This document shows, piece after piece, positions 1-11,075 of a stretch of DNA of 64,000 bases. The notes beneath the pieces are model-generated. The model was not told the DNA's origin. It did no database searches and was given only the letters and a program-made list of their open reading frames with translations. Numbering within the stretch: position 1 is the first letter of the stretch; each line of letters opens with the position of its first letter. Source of the stretch: an uncultured Micrococcales bacterium (GTDB taxonomy: Bacteria; Actinomycetota; Actinomycetes; Actinomycetales; Microbacteriaceae); NCBI GenBank assembly GCA_913062975.1, contig CAJXZO010000001.1, positions 124,001 through 188,000 of the forward strand, in the 5' to 3' direction. The position numbers and the translations under genes were made by a program.

Positions 1-109
1 ACGAGGATAATCCTTGGAGATCGATTTGGCTTAGAAAGATATTGGGGTCAACGCCCCAGCTTTTAGGTTGCTCTCGGTAGCGGGCGTCCCAAAACTTCTC
101 GGATTCCAA
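1..109 (-). CDS. Class I SAM-dependent methyltransferase, N-terminal fragment (cut by window edge)
   Basis: Reading the minus strand leftward from 109 gives an open frame of 36 codons that runs off the window. It starts with TTG directly after the TAG stop of the rhodanese lipoprotein gene (TAG-TTG), so the two are one operon. The peptide carries FWDARYRE and then SWGVDPN, which resembles the opening of small class I methyltransferases of the thiopurine/tellurite-resistance type (an Fxx-RYRE stretch followed by W-x-x-x-PN). No SAM-binding glycine motif is visible because it would lie beyond the edge. A GGTGG stretch upstream could act as a weak ribosome binding site. Its place under a CstR-type operator suggests a thiol or sulfide methyltransferase, which is inference. 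The family call rests on few residues. Confidence 0.6.
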   Translation of the reverse strand, partial: MESEKFWDARYREQPKSWGVDPNIFLSQIDLQGLSS

Positions 110-481
110 CTACTTGACCACCGCAAGTCCGGTTTGACTGCTGGCATTGCCAACACTGCCGCCGTTTACTAGCTCTCCGGTGAAGCCATTGTCCTGCATG
201 TAGTCGATTGCCTGACCTGCACGGTTACCACTTCTGCAGTAGATGTAGTAATCCTCAGTCTTGTCAAGCTCGTTGATTCTCTGAGCAAAATCTGCATCCG
301 CAATACCAATGCGCTCGGCACCCTCAAGGTGTCCATCGGCGAATTCTGAAGGAGTTCTAACGTCAATGATCATTGCGTAGTCTTCGACGGCTACCTGCTC
401 AGGCTCAGCACATCCCGCTAGGGAGGTTGCAATAAACATGGCAGCTAGTCCCGCTACCACCACTTTGAAAAACTTTTTCAT
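110..481 (-). CDS. Rhodanese-domain lipoprotein
   Basis: A 123-residue exported sulfurtransferase. It has a signal peptide with lipobox LAGC (Cys24), then a single rhodanese domain with the substrate loop CRSGNR (Cys82) and the upstream IIDVRTP motif. The start is ATG 481, preceded by AAAGGACATC; a longer upstream frame reads through the operator and the divergent gene and is not real. A lipid-anchored rhodanese outside the membrane could accept sulfane sulfur from thiosulfate or polysulfide. It is transcribed away from the CstR-like repressor, with the operator at 494-509 just upstream, and is followed without a gap by the methyltransferase. Confidence 0.9.
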   Translation of the reverse strand: MKKFFKVVVAGLAAMFIATSLAGCAEPEQVAVEDYAMIIDVRTPSEFADGHLEGAERIGIADADFAQRINELDKTEDYYIYCRSGNRAGQAIDYMQDNGFTGELVNGGSVGNASSQTGLAVVK

Positions 482-493
482 GATGTCCTTTCG

Positions 494-509
494 ATACCCC
501 CTAGGGTAT
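494..509. promoter_or_regulatory. CstR/CsoR-type operator between divergent genes
   Basis: The sequence ATACCCCCTAGGGTAT has perfect 6-base arms (ATACCC / GGGTAT) around CCTA. This matches the known operator type of the CsoR/CstR repressor family (ATACC...GGTAT with a GC-rich centre). It lies between the rhodanese lipoprotein start (481, minus) and the repressor start (541, plus), so one dimer-of-dimers site could control both directions. Confidence 0.85.
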
Positions 510-540
510 GCTACGGTTTGTGAGTAGTCAAGGAGACACC

Positions 541-798
541 ATGGATTTAGATGAAAAAGAGTTAGAGGCTGTGCGCAAAAGGTTGGTGCGCGCCCAGGGT
601 CAGCTCGGCGGTGTTGTGCGCATGATTGAAGAGGGTCGCGACTGCACAGATGTGCTAACGCAGTTGGCGGCTGCAAACGCTGCAATCAGCCGCGCTGGTT
701 TTGCTCTGATGAGTAGTGGCCTTGCCGCCTGCGCCCTGGATGAAAGCGGCGAGCACGATCGCAAACGACTAGAAAAAGCATTTTTATCACTGTCATAA
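541..798 (+). CDS. cstR: CstR-like persulfide-sensing transcriptional repressor
   Basis: An 85-residue all-helical CsoR/RcnR (DUF156) family repressor. The copper-sensing members use Cys-His-Cys. Here Cys35 and Cys64 are kept, but the position matching the copper-binding His (four residues before the second Cys, in SSGLAAC) is Gly60. A Cys pair without the His is the pattern of CstR, which senses reactive sulfur by forming di- and trisulfide bridges. Start ATG 541 is chosen over an upstream frame because AGGAGA sits at 531-536. The operator at 494-509 lies in its own promoter region, implying autoregulation. Next come rhodanese genes and a persulfide reductase, which fits sulfur rather than copper sensing. 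Confidence 0.88.
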   Translation: MDLDEKELEAVRKRLVRAQGQLGGVVRMIEEGRDCTDVLTQLAAANAAISRAGFALMSSGLAACALDESGEHDRKRLEKAFLSLS

Positions 799-820
799 GA
801 AAACGAAAAACCGAAAGGAA

Positions 821-1141
821 ATGATGGCTCAGGAAGTAACCGTAGACCAGTTGGATCAGGCGATTGCAGCAGGTGAATACGTAATTGATGTGAGGGAATC
901 TTTTGAATTTGAGGATGGCCACGTGCCACAGGCAAAGCACATCCCACTGAACTCAATCCCAGACAATTTAGGCGCATTGCCAAAAGACAAAAAGATTTGG
1001 ATCATCTGCGCAAGTGGTGGCAGGTCAATGACCGCTGCCAACTATCTTGAGCAGCAGGGCATGGACTGCGTCAGCGTTGCTGGTGGCACCTCGGCCTGGA
1101 TTGGTTCTGGTAAAACCGTAAGCTTTGAGCCCTCAATCTAA
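821..1141 (+). CDS. Single-domain rhodanese sulfurtransferase
   Basis: A 106-residue cytoplasmic rhodanese with the IDVRES motif near residue 22 and the active-site loop CASGGRS (Cys63), the persulfide-carrying cysteine. ATG 821 or ATG 824 could start; both follow AAAGGA. Its TAA stop overlaps the ATG of the next rhodanese by one base, so the two are translationally coupled. It sits 22 bases after cstR and should be part of the same operon, moving sulfane sulfur to thiol acceptors. Confidence 0.93.
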   Translation: MMAQEVTVDQLDQAIAAGEYVIDVRESFEFEDGHVPQAKHIPLNSIPDNLGALPKDKKIWIICASGGRSMTAANYLEQQGMDCVSVAGGTSAWIGSGKTVSFEPSI

Positions 1142-1464
1142 TGTTTGGTTTATTCAAGTCAAAAAACCCAGCCATCAAAGTCACCGAAGTTCAGCAGCGT
1201 CTGGATGACGGGGCGCAACTGATTGATGTCCGCGAAAGCAATGAATGGAAATCTGGTCACGCACCGGGTGCGAAACACATCCCTCTGGGTTCGCTTGAGA
1301 ACAGATTGGGAAGTATCGCCAAGGAACGACCAGTGATGGTGATGTGCCAATCCGGAATGCGCTCAGCACAGGCAGCAAAGGTTTTGGCATCGGCTGGGTA
1401 TGAGGTTTCCAATGTTTCAGGTGGAATGACCGCATGGAAAAGAGCAGGACTAAGGACGGTTTAG
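1141..1464 (+). CDS. Single-domain rhodanese sulfurtransferase
   Basis: A 107-residue rhodanese with LIDVRES near residue 28 and catalytic loop CQSGMRS (Cys69). The sequence is clearly different from its upstream neighbour, so this is not a recent duplication. It may work with a different acceptor. It begins on the last base of the previous stop codon and ends 4 bases before the CoA-disulfide reductase gene, so it is central in the cstR operon. The N-terminal MFGLFKSK segment is not long enough to be a signal peptide. Confidence 0.93.
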   Translation: MFGLFKSKNPAIKVTEVQQRLDDGAQLIDVRESNEWKSGHAPGAKHIPLGSLENRLGSIAKERPVMVMCQSGMRSAQAAKVLASAGYEVSNVSGGMTAWKRAGLRTV

Positions 1465-1468
1465 GAAA

Positions 1469-3109
1469 ATGAAGGTAGTAATAATTGGTGGCGTTGCTGG
1501 TGGCATGAGTGCCGCCACAAGGCTTAGAAGACTGGATGAAAACGCAGAGATCATCGTTTATGAAAAGGGTCCATACGTCTCTTTCGCTAACTGTGGTCTC
1601 CCCTATTTCGTGGGTGGCATCATCGACAAAAAAGAAAGTCTGCTGCTACAAACACCAGAGTCACTGTGGAAGAGATTTCGTCTTGATGTTCGTGTGAACA
1701 CCGAGGTGACAGGGATTGACCGTGAAAACAGGTCGATCACAGCTGTCAACCCCGAAACTGGTGATCATACAGAGGATTATGACTACCTAATCATTTCTCC
1801 GGGCGCCAACCCGCGGAAACTTCCCATCGAAGGCATCGAGCGTGCGGTTGTGCTGAAAGACGTCGAGGACTCAGTTCGCATCAAGCAAATGGTTGATGAT
1901 GGAAAAATTACATCAGCTGCCATTCTGGGTGCTGGGTTTATTGGTGTTGAGTTGGCAGAAAACCTAAATCACCGTGGGGTGAAGACCACCCTGGTTGAAT
2001 TCCGTGATCACGTTTTGCCACAGTTTGATATCGAGATGATTGAACCTTTCCAGGCAAACCTTGAGGCTAATGGCATCAACATCGCAGTCAGCGCTGAAAC
2101 CGAGAGCATCACCGAAAACCAATTGAAACTGAAAGACGGTCGAGTCATTGATGCTGACCTGGTGGTTTCCTCAGTTGGAGTGGTTGCTGACAGCAAACTT
2201 GCTGAGATGGCAGGAATTGAAATGGGTGCTGCTGGTGGAATCAAGGTTGATGAAAACCTGAGAACCAGCGATCCAAGCATCTTTGCTGTTGGTGATGCGG
2301 TTGAAAAGCAATCGCTGATTACCAACCAGCCACAGATGATCTGGCTTGCAAACCTTGCAAACCGTCACGGCCGATTGGTGGCGGATGTCATTGCAGGCAA
2401 GACTGCACCCGCCAGAAAGTCAATTGGCACCGGCATCATCGGTGCCTTTGGAATGGCCGCTGCACTAACCGGAATCACCGAAGGACTAGCGGAGCGCATG
2501 GGAATCCCCTACCGAGCTATTCACTTACACCCCGGAAGTCACGCAGGTTATTTCCCAGGAAGTGAGCGAATTTCACTGAAGGTTCTATTTGATCCTGAGA
2601 CTGGAAAGCTCTTGGGGGCTCAGTCAGTTGGAAAAGATGGTGCAGATAAGCGAATCGACATTCTGGCAACTGCAATATATGCAGGGCTGAAAGTTGATGA
2701 CTTGATGAATCTCGAACTTGCCTACTCACCCGAGTTTGGTTCGGCCAAGGATGCAATCAACCACGTTGGATATGTTGGAAACAATGTTCTGGAGCAAAAG
2801 TCCCCCAACGTTCACTGGAATGAACTGGAAACAGAGCTGGGTAGAGGCCTGAAAATTCTGGATGTCCGAAGCCAAGCCGAATTCGACCGCGGACACATCC
2901 CAGGTGCAATTTTGGCGCCGGTTGATGAGCTTAGAGAGCATCTAGATGACCTCGCTGGTGAAGAATATGTTGTTCACTGCGCCGTTGGCCAGAGGGCTCA
3001 CACAGCTATTCAGATTCTTGCCAGCAGGGGCATCAAGGCTAAAAACCTATCTGGTGGATACACCACGTGGAAATTCGCCCAGGATGCCCTGGCTCGCTCT
3101 GAGGTTTAG
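1469..3109 (+). CDS. CoA-disulfide / persulfide reductase with C-terminal rhodanese domain
   Basis: A 546-residue flavoprotein of the CoADR-RHD (Npsr) type. Residues 1-450 are a pyridine nucleotide disulfide reductase fold: FAD motif VIIGGVAGG at the start, the single active cysteine in SFANCGLPY (Cys42), and an NAD(P)H-binding segment near residue 155. The C-terminal domain (about 455-546) is a rhodanese with LDVRSQAEF and loop CAVGQRA (Cys504). The family reduces CoA disulfide or CoA/glutathione persulfide to H2S with NAD(P)H, with the rhodanese domain shuttling sulfur to Cys42. It ends the cstR operon. Its TAG stop shares the tetranucleotide TTAG with the convergent serA stop. Confidence 0.93.
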   Translation: MKVVIIGGVAGGMSAATRLRRLDENAEIIVYEKGPYVSFANCGLPYFVGGIIDKKESLLLQTPESLWKRFRLDVRVNTEVTGIDRENRSITAVNPETGDHTEDYDYLIISPGANPRKLPIEGIERAVVLKDVEDSVRIKQMVDDGKITSAAILGAGFIGVELAENLNHRGVKTTLVEFRDHVLPQFDIEMIEPFQANLEANGINIAVSAETESITENQLKLKDGRVIDADLVVSSVGVVADSKLAEMAGIEMGAAGGIKVDENLRTSDPSIFAVGDAVEKQSLITNQPQMIWLANLANRHGRLVADVIAGKTAPARKSIGTGIIGAFGMAAALTGITEGLAERMGIPYRAIHLHPGSHAGYFPGSERISLKVLFDPETGKLLGAQSVGKDGADKRIDILATAIYAGLKVDDLMNLELAYSPEFGSAKDAINHVGYVGNNVLEQKSPNVHWNELETELGRGLKILDVRSQAEFDRGHIPGAILAPVDELREHLDDLAGEEYVVHCAVGQRAHTAIQILASRGIKAKNLSGGYTTWKFAQDALARSEV

Positions 3110-4698
3110 CTCTCTTGAATGGTGATTGACCTGATGTAATCGGCTTTGATCTTGGCTTGAATTTTATCCAGGATTGAAGCCGATATCGGGGAATCCACAG
3201 TCACCACACTCAGCGCCTTGCCACCCTCGCTCTTTCGAGCAATCTGCATGGCAGCGATGTTCACATCAGCGTCTGCAAAAGCACTTCCGTAAACTGCAAC
3301 AATTCCTGGGCGGTCGTCATAAACCATAACCACCAGGTTTTCATCCATTGGAACCTCAACGTCATAGCCGTTGATCTTCACAATCTTTTGGTGCAATTTT
3401 GGTCCTGTTACCGTTCCAGCCACACTGACAGTTGAGCCATCCCCCAGCGTTGCACGCAAGATAGTGACGTTTCTGTACTCTTCACTCTGGGTGTCAGTGG
3501 TTAGCTTCACATCAACCCCTCTTGCTTCAGCGATTAGAGGTGCGTTTACATAACTGACCTGGTCGGTAACTAGATTCTGAAAGATGCCCTTAAGTGCTGC
3601 CAGTTTCAAAACGGTCACATCGTGCTCGGCAATGTCGCCGCGGATTTCAACCTCAACTGCAGTCATTGATGCATGAGCAATTCCTGCAAGCAATTGACCA
3701 AGCTTCTCCGCCAATGGGATTCCTGGCTTCACTGAGGCATCAATCAAGCCTCCAGCTACGTTCACAGCGTCTGGAACCAAATCTCCTGCGAGCGCTAAGC
3801 GAACTGACCTTGCAACGCTGATTCCTGCCTTTTCCTGAGCTTCACCAGTTGATGCACCAAGGTGAGGGGTGAGCAGGATGTTGTCTAGCTCTAACAGCTT
3901 TGAACCTTCTGGTGGCTCGGAGTTGTAAACATCCAATCCAGCACCAGCAATGGTGTTGTTCTTGAGGGCCGTGTATAAAGCATCCTCATCGATGATGCCA
4001 CCGCGAGAGCAGTTCACGATCATCAGATTTGACTTAGCCATGGCGAACTGCTCATCAGAGATCATTCCGGTGGTCTCTGCCGTTTTTGGAATGTGAATGG
4101 TGATGTAATCGCTTCGCTTCATAAGCTCATCAAGCTCTACTAGCTCAACACCAATTTGCTCTGCCCTGGTTTGAGTCACGTAAGGGTCAAAACCAATCAA
4201 CTTCACATCAAAGCCAGCTAAGCGATTGGCAACCAGTGTTCCAATTCGGCCAAGGCCTACAATGCCAATGGTCTTTTCATAAAGTTCAACACCTGTGTAC
4301 TTAGACCTTTTCCACTCACCCTGCTTCATCGAATGATGAGCATCAGCGATGTTTCTGGACAAAGACAAAATATGCGCAACTGCCAGTTCAGCAGCACTCA
4401 CGACGTTTGATGTTGGAGCATTCACAACCATCACTCCGTGCTCGGTGGCAGCGGGGGTGTCAACGTTATCCAGCCCCACTCCGGCACGAGCAATTACCTT
4501 CAAATTGGGAGCTGCATAGATCGCTTCTTTATCCATCTTTGTGGCCGAGCGAATCAGCACCGCATTGGCTTCTGCTAAAGCCGGCAGCAGCTTTTCGCGG
4601 TCGGCTCCGTTTACACTTCTAATCTCGAACTCATCGCCCAACGCATCAACAGTTGCTGGTGATAATTCTTCTGCAATCAAAACAATTGGTTTTGGCAA
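3106..4698 (-). CDS. serA: D-3-phosphoglycerate dehydrogenase
   Basis: A 530-residue long-type (mycobacterial-like) SerA catalysing the first step of serine synthesis, oxidation of 3-phosphoglycerate with NAD+. Seen: substrate-binding domain, Rossmann motif [10 protein letters not shown], catalytic Arg in [10 protein letters not shown], Glu in NSEPPE, His in TPHLGAST, then the intervening domain and a C-terminal ACT domain for serine feedback. The start is taken as TTG 4698, which follows GAGGGA at good spacing; the frame also has a TTG at 4710 that would put the ribosome binding site inside the gene. It is convergent with the reductase upstream, overlapping by 4 bases. Confidence 0.96.
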   Translation of the reverse strand: MPKPIVLIAEELSPATVDALGDEFEIRSVNGADREKLLPALAEANAVLIRSATKMDKEAIYAAPNLKVIARAGVGLDNVDTPAATEHGVMVVNAPTSNVVSAAELAVAHILSLSRNIADAHHSMKQGEWKRSKYTGVELYEKTIGIVGLGRIGTLVANRLAGFDVKLIGFDPYVTQTRAEQIGVELVELDELMKRSDYITIHIPKTAETTGMISDEQFAMAKSNLMIVNCSRGGIIDEDALYTALKNNTIAGAGLDVYNSEPPEGSKLLELDNILLTPHLGASTGEAQEKAGISVARSVRLALAGDLVPDAVNVAGGLIDASVKPGIPLAEKLGQLLAGIAHASMTAVEVEIRGDIAEHDVTVLKLAALKGIFQNLVTDQVSYVNAPLIAEARGVDVKLTTDTQSEEYRNVTILRATLGDGSTVSVAGTVTGPKLHQKIVKINGYDVEVPMDENLVVMVYDDRPGIVAVYGSAFADADVNIAAMQIARKSEGGKALSVVTVDSPISASILDKIQAKIKADYIRSITIQES

Positions 4699-4766
4699 AA
4701 TTTCCCTCAAAATCTATTTATGTGTGTAAGCCTAGCGGTAATCAACAATCAACTAATTGGAGTGAT

Positions 4767-5135
4767 ATGAACAACACAACTAGCTTCTCAATTGCGACTG
4801 CCGCGGCTCTGGTCTCGGTCTATGCGCTTTGGGCGCTCGGCCTAGCTCTGGAAGCAGATTACTACGCACCAGCTCTGGATCAGCAGATTCCAGCAATTGC
4901 CTTCGGGTTATTGACAATCTTTTCTGGAATTGGCGCATTTCTGGTTGCCAGGTGGCTCAAAAACACCGCCAATCCAGTCAGAAACGTCTGGATTGCAGTG
5001 ATTGTGGTCTTTGCTGTTTTCTTGGCACCAGTGCCGGGAATCGCAGACCCAATTGCGGCAGCAATTCTGCTTGCAATCCACTTCGCGGTTGCGATTCCCC
5101 TAGCGCTGGCTATGCGGAAAATGGTGAGCCAGTAA
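4767..5135 (+). CDS. Small four-helix membrane protein of unknown function
   Basis: A 122-residue protein with about four hydrophobic segments (residues roughly 8-28, 42-62, 73-93 and 96-116), and a basic end (MRKMVSQ). ATG 4767 follows TTGGAGTGAT; the longer upstream frame overlaps serA and has no site. It may belong to a DUF6069-like family, which is not certain. Its TAA stop abuts the ilvC stop with no intervening base. There is no clear functional link to its neighbours, and it is the only plus-strand gene between serA and ilvC. Confidence 0.75.
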   Translation: MNNTTSFSIATAAALVSVYALWALGLALEADYYAPALDQQIPAIAFGLLTIFSGIGAFLVARWLKNTANPVRNVWIAVIVVFAVFLAPVPGIADPIAAAILLAIHFAVAIPLALAMRKMVSQ

Positions 5136-6686
<1,551 letters not shown>

Positions 6687-6690
<4 letters not shown>

Positions 6691-8441
6691 TCGTCACCCT
6701 CCCAGACAGGTCGCGCATCTCGAGCATACTGAACCGCATCGTTGCTCACTCCAGCTGGCACCATCGGCCAAACCATAGCATCACGACCAACGATGAAGTC
6801 AATAACAACTGGGCGGTCATTGGTCTCAAGTGCTAGCTTGATCGCCTCTTCTGCCTCTTTTTCATTTGTTGCTCTGATGGACAAGCACCCATAGCTATCC
6901 GCTAGCTTCACAAAATCAGGAACCATCTGGGTGTCAGTTCCGGTGTGCAGGTCGGTGTTTGAATACCTGGAGTTGTAAAACAGTGTCTGCCACTGTCTCA
7001 CCATTCCCAACGAGCTGTTGTTGATAATCGCAACCTTGATTGGAATATTGTTTATGACACAGGTTGCCAGTTCTTGGTTGGTCATCTGGAAACAACCATC
7101 TCCATCAATTGCCCAAACATCTCGATCTGGTTCGCCAACCTTGGCACCCATGGCAGCTGGCACGCTGTAGCCCATGGTTCCGGCACCTCCCGAGTTCAAC
7201 CAAGAGTTGGGTCGGTCATAGTCAATGAACTGAGCTGACCACATCTGGTGCTGACCGACTCCTGCCGCAAAAACTCCCTCCGTACCAGTCATCTCTCCAA
7301 TGCGCTTAATAACCCACTGGGGAGCAAGGATTCCTTCCTTTTGCTCTTCGTAACCGAGTGGATACCTGGTTTTCAAACCATCAATGAACTGCCACCAAGC
7401 TGAGTAGTCTGGCTTTTCGCCAGCAAGTCTTTTTTCAAGCTCTGCATTCAGCATTGCAATTACAACCTTGGCATCTCCAACAATTGGCACATCAGCATGT
7501 CTGACCTTGCCAATCTCGGCTGGGTCAATATCCACGTGAATAACCTTCGCACCCGGGGCGAAGCTCGAAACTTCACCCGTGACTCGATCATCAAACCTTG
7601 CACCCAGGGTGATCAACAAATCTGCCTTCTGCAATCCAGTCACCGCCGGCACAGTTCCGTGCATACCCGGCATACCAAGGTGTTGCTGATGGGTGTCGGG
7701 GAATGCACCCCTTGCCATCAAAGTGGTGGTGACCGGTGCTCCGGTGATCTCAGCCAAGCGAGCAAGCTCCTTGTGAGCCTCTGCCCTGATTACTCCACCA
7801 CCGACGTAGAGCATCGGCTTCTCACTATTGAGGATTAGCTCAGCCGCTGCTTCCACCTGACGTCCGTGCGGGTGGGTAACTGGCTTATATCCAGGCAAGA
7901 TATCTCGCTTTGGTGGCCAGCTAAATTCAATTTTTTGGTTCTGGGCGTCCTTGGTGATGTCCACCAGGACAGGACCTGGCCTACCCGATGTTGCAAGCTC
8001 TACCGCTGCCGAAATAACTGCAGGAATTTCTTGGGCGTTGGTGACCAAAAAACTGTGCTTGGTGATGGGCATGGTGATTCCAACAATGTCTGCCTCTTGG
8101 AAGGCATCTGTTCCAATTGCATGAGAGTTCACCTGACCAGTGATTGCCAAAAGAGGAACGCTGTCCATGTGGGCATCTGCAATCGGTGTCACAAGGTTTG
8201 TAGCTCCCGGTCCACTGGTTGCAATGCAAACACCTAACTTGCCTGTTGCGGAGGCGTAACCCTCAGCCGCGTGCCCAGCACCCTGCTCGTGACGCACGAG
8301 AACATGTCGAATCTTTCCAGAATCCATTAGCGGATCGTAGGTTGGCAAAATTGCTCCGCCGGGCAAGCCGAAAATATCTGTTATCCCCAACTCTTCCAAC
8401 GAGCGGACAACGGCTTGCGCGCCGGTCATTGTTTCAGTCAT
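6687..8441 (-). CDS. ilvB: Acetolactate synthase large (catalytic) subunit
   Basis: A 584-residue thiamine diphosphate enzyme condensing pyruvate with pyruvate or 2-oxobutyrate. Seen: the catalytic glutamate segment VRHEQGAGH, the FAD-binding middle domain, and the ThDP/Mg motif from IDGDGCF to INNSSLG. Start ATG 8441 (MTETMTGA) is chosen because AAGGA lies 4 bases upstream; a longer frame to 8486 would overlap ilvD. The gap to the ilvD stop is only 7 bases, so it is within the operon. Confidence 0.96.
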
Positions 8442-8448
8442 TTTATCC

Positions 8449-10140
8449 TTAGCCACAGTAGGCGCCGACAGAGGCGGAGCCAACAATCTTTGAGTATTTT
8501 CCTAATACACCCTTGGTGTATCGCAAGGGCAGTGGTTCCCAGCCGGATTTACGACTGGCCAATTCACTCTCGTCTACGAGAAGCTCTATAGAGCGACTAG
8601 CGATGTCGACGCTGATTATGTCTCCATCACGCACCAGTGCGATAGGACCTCCGTCCACTGCCTCTGGAGCAATGTGTCCAATACTCAGCCCGGTTGTGCC
8701 ACCTGAGAATCTTCCATCTGTCAATAGTAGAACATCTTTGCCCAGTCCCGCACCCTTAATTGCACCCGTGACCGCGAGCATTTCGCGCATGCCAGGTCCA
8801 CCCTTGGGTCCTTCATAGCGAATCACCACAACATCACCCTTTTGGATTTCACCATTGCTGAGTGCTTCCATGCAGGCTTTTTCACGTTCAAACACCTTTG
8901 CGGGTCCCTCGAAGCTGGCCAAATCAAAGCCAGCCGTTTTCACGACAGCACCCTCTGGAGCCAAGCTTCCCTTCAAAATGTTGATGCCACCGGTTTTGTG
9001 AATTGGGTTGTTCATGGCCCTGATAATCTTGCCGTCTGGGTCAGGTGGATTGATGTCAGCCAAGTTCTCAGCCACTGTTTTTCCAGTCACCGTTAGTGCA
9101 TCTCCGTGAATCAGACCCGCATCCAGCAACGCCTTCATCAAAACTGGAACTCCGCCAACTCGGTCAACATCGTTCATGACGTATTGACCGAAAGGCTTCA
9201 GGTCTCCAAGGTGCGGAACCTTGTCTGCGATTTTGTTGAAGTCATCCAACTGCAAATCAACCTCTGCCTCCTGGGCAATTGCCAGCAGGTGCAAAACGGC
9301 ATTGGTTGACCCACCGAATGCCATCAAAACTGCAATTGCGTTTTCAAACGCCTTCTTAGTCATGATGTCTCTAGCGGTGATGCCCTTTGAAATCAGGTTT
9401 ACAACTGCCTCACCACTGCGGTGAGCCCAGTTGTCTCTTCTTCTGTCTGCACTGGGAGGTGCTGCAGAACCGGGCAAACTCATTCCCAACGCCTCGGCAA
9501 TACTTGCCATTGTGTTGGCGGTATACATTCCCCCACAAGCACCTTCACCTGGGCAGATTGCTTTTTCAATTCTCTCCAGATCCTCTTCACTCATGAGCCC
9601 CGCCTTGCAAGCACCTACCGCTTCAAAGGCGTCAATGATGGTGACCTGCTTCTCACTTCCGTCTGTCAGCTTCACCCAGCCCGGAGCAATCGAACCCGCA
9701 TACAAAAATACGCTGGCAAGATCCATCCTTGCCGCTGACATCAGCATCCCCGGAAGCGACTTATCGCAACCAGCCAGAGTTACTGAACCGTCTAGTCTTT
9801 CCGCGCTCATAACGGTCTCAACGCTGTCTGCAATCACCTCACGAGAAACCAGCGAGAAGTGCATACCCTCATGACCCATTGCAATTCCATCAGACACAGA
9901 AATTGTTCCAAACAGCATCGGGTAGCCCTGAGCTTGGAAAACTCCCTGTTTGGCAGCTTCTGCCAGGCGGTCCAGGCTGAGGTTGCAAGGGGTCACCTCG
10001 TTGTAACTGCTGGCGATACCAATCTGGGGTTTCACCCAGTCTTCTTCGCCCATTCCGATTGCGCGCAACATTCCCCTGTGAGGGGCGCGCTCGATTCCAT
10101 CAGTTACATCTGAGCTTATAGGTTTCATGTTTTTGGCCAT
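8449..10140 (-). CDS. ilvD: Dihydroxy-acid dehydratase
   Basis: A 563-residue Fe-S enzyme making the 2-keto acid precursors of valine and isoleucine. Cluster-ligand cysteines are visible in [17 protein letters not shown] and [16 protein letters not shown]. It is the first gene of the ilv operon. No ribosome binding site is present before ATG 10140. Instead TAGACT on the minus strand ends seven bases upstream, as in leaderless actinobacterial mRNAs. Divergent from crtB across only 41 bases. Confidence 0.97.
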   Translation of the reverse strand: MAKNMKPISSDVTDGIERAPHRGMLRAIGMGEEDWVKPQIGIASSYNEVTPCNLSLDRLAEAAKQGVFQAQGYPMLFGTISVSDGIAMGHEGMHFSLVSREVIADSVETVMSAERLDGSVTLAGCDKSLPGMLMSAARMDLASVFLYAGSIAPGWVKLTDGSEKQVTIIDAFEAVGACKAGLMSEEDLERIEKAICPGEGACGGMYTANTMASIAEALGMSLPGSAAPPSADRRRDNWAHRSGEAVVNLISKGITARDIMTKKAFENAIAVLMAFGGSTNAVLHLLAIAQEAEVDLQLDDFNKIADKVPHLGDLKPFGQYVMNDVDRVGGVPVLMKALLDAGLIHGDALTVTGKTVAENLADINPPDPDGKIIRAMNNPIHKTGGINILKGSLAPEGAVVKTAGFDLASFEGPAKVFEREKACMEALSNGEIQKGDVVVIRYEGPKGGPGMREMLAVTGAIKGAGLGKDVLLLTDGRFSGGTTGLSIGHIAPEAVDGGPIALVRDGDIISVDIASRSIELLVDESELASRKSGWEPLPLRYTKGVLGKYSKIVGSASVGAYCG

Positions 10141-10146
10141 GCGATT

Positions 10147-10152
10147 AGTCTA
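10147..10152 (-). promoter_or_regulatory. Leaderless -10 element for ilvD
   Basis: Minus-strand TAGACT, then six bases, then ATG 10140. It sits in the palindrome GATTAGTCTAATC (10143-10155), which could also be an operator. The crtB -10 lies 17 bases away on the other strand, so the two promoters crowd each other. Confidence 0.55.
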
Positions 10153-10169
10153 ATCAATTTCAAAAGCGG

Positions 10170-10175
10170 TAGCCT
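10170..10175 (+). promoter_or_regulatory. Leaderless -10 element for crtB
   Basis: TAGCCT, then six bases, then GTG 10182, with no ribosome binding site nearby. The same TAGCCT-N6-GTG arrangement precedes galE at 48645. Confidence 0.5.
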
Positions 10176-10181
10176 CATAGA

Positions 10182-11075
10182 GTGGTGGATATGGATACAA
10201 CCAGAGAGCCAACGGGACTTGCGCTTTATACAAAAGCTGCACAGAAGAGCTCACGTGAGGTTATTTACTCCTACTCAACAAGTTTCGGTCTTGCCACCAA
10301 GCTGATTAATCCAAAAATCAGACAACACATTGAAAGCATTTATGCGATGGTACGGGTTGCTGATGAGATTGTTGATGGATCTGCAGCAGAGGCAGCCCAG
10401 GGCAATCAAACGCTGGACCCTGCCAAGCAAATTCAAGATTTTGAAACCGAGTGCTACACGGCCATGAAAACCGGCTACAGCACAAACCTGGTGCTGCATG
10501 CATTCGCTGTGACCGCCCGAGAGGTCGGAATCGAAAAAGATATTGTGAAGCCGTTTTTTGACTCGATGAAGATGGACCTAACAGACACCGAGCATGATGA
10601 AAAAAGTTTCAGCAAATACGTCTACGGCTCAGCTGAGGTGGTGGGGCTTATGTGTTTACAAGCTTTCATCAAAGACAAAAAATATGATTCTGAACAATTA
10701 GAGATTCTGAAAGAGGGAGCGCTGGCCCTGGGAAGTGCTTTTCAAAAGGTGAATTTTTTGAGAGACCTGAGTGCTGATTTTTCAAGACTTGGCAGAAGCT
10801 ATTTCCCCGGCGTGAAGGTTGATAGTTTCGATGAGGAAACCAAAAAGCGCTTGGTGATGGATATTGATCTAGAGCTAAACAAGGCAAGGAATGCAATTCC
10901 GCTTCTGCCTTCCAGTGCCGCCAAGGCAGTGAGGGCAGCCTGTGAATTATTCGCATCGCTGAACAAAAAGATTTCCAAGACCAATTCTCAGGAACTTATT
11001 TCCACCCGAATTAGTGTTGCTAATGGAAAGAAACTTTGGATTTTGGCCACAAGCTATGTAGGAGCGGGTAGTTGA
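10182..11075 (+). CDS. crtB: Phytoene synthase
   Basis: A 297-residue squalene/phytoene synthase family enzyme joining two geranylgeranyl diphosphates. The first Asp-rich motif is at residues 61-65 (ADEIVDG) and the second in NFLRDLSADF near residue 195, with the family signature ending GRSYFP. GTG 10182 fits a leaderless transcript; GTG 10185 and ATG 10191 are alternatives. It opens the crtB-crtI-crtYe-crtYf-crtEb operon. The GGPP synthase gene crtE, often in this operon, is not in the window. Confidence 0.95.
   Translation: MVDMDTTREPTGLALYTKAAQKSSREVIYSYSTSFGLATKLINPKIRQHIESIYAMVRVADEIVDGSAAEAAQGNQTLDPAKQIQDFETECYTAMKTGYSTNLVLHAFAVTAREVGIEKDIVKPFFDSMKMDLTDTEHDEKSFSKYVYGSAEVVGLMCLQAFIKDKKYDSEQLEILKEGALALGSAFQKVNFLRDLSADFSRLGRSYFPGVKVDSFDEETKKRLVMDIDLELNKARNAIPLLPSSAAKAVRAACELFASLNKKISKTNSQELISTRISVANGKKLWILATSYVGAGS

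Noticed and set aside
43-58. Hairpin TGGGG/CCCCA followed by TTTT as a terminator
   Set aside because: It lies within the coding frame of the partial methyltransferase gene on the minus strand, and no gene on the plus strand is seen to end here.
482-685. Longer start for the rhodanese lipoprotein
   Set aside because: The extra residues run through the operator and the cstR gene on the other strand; ATG 481 has a ribosome site and begins a signal peptide.
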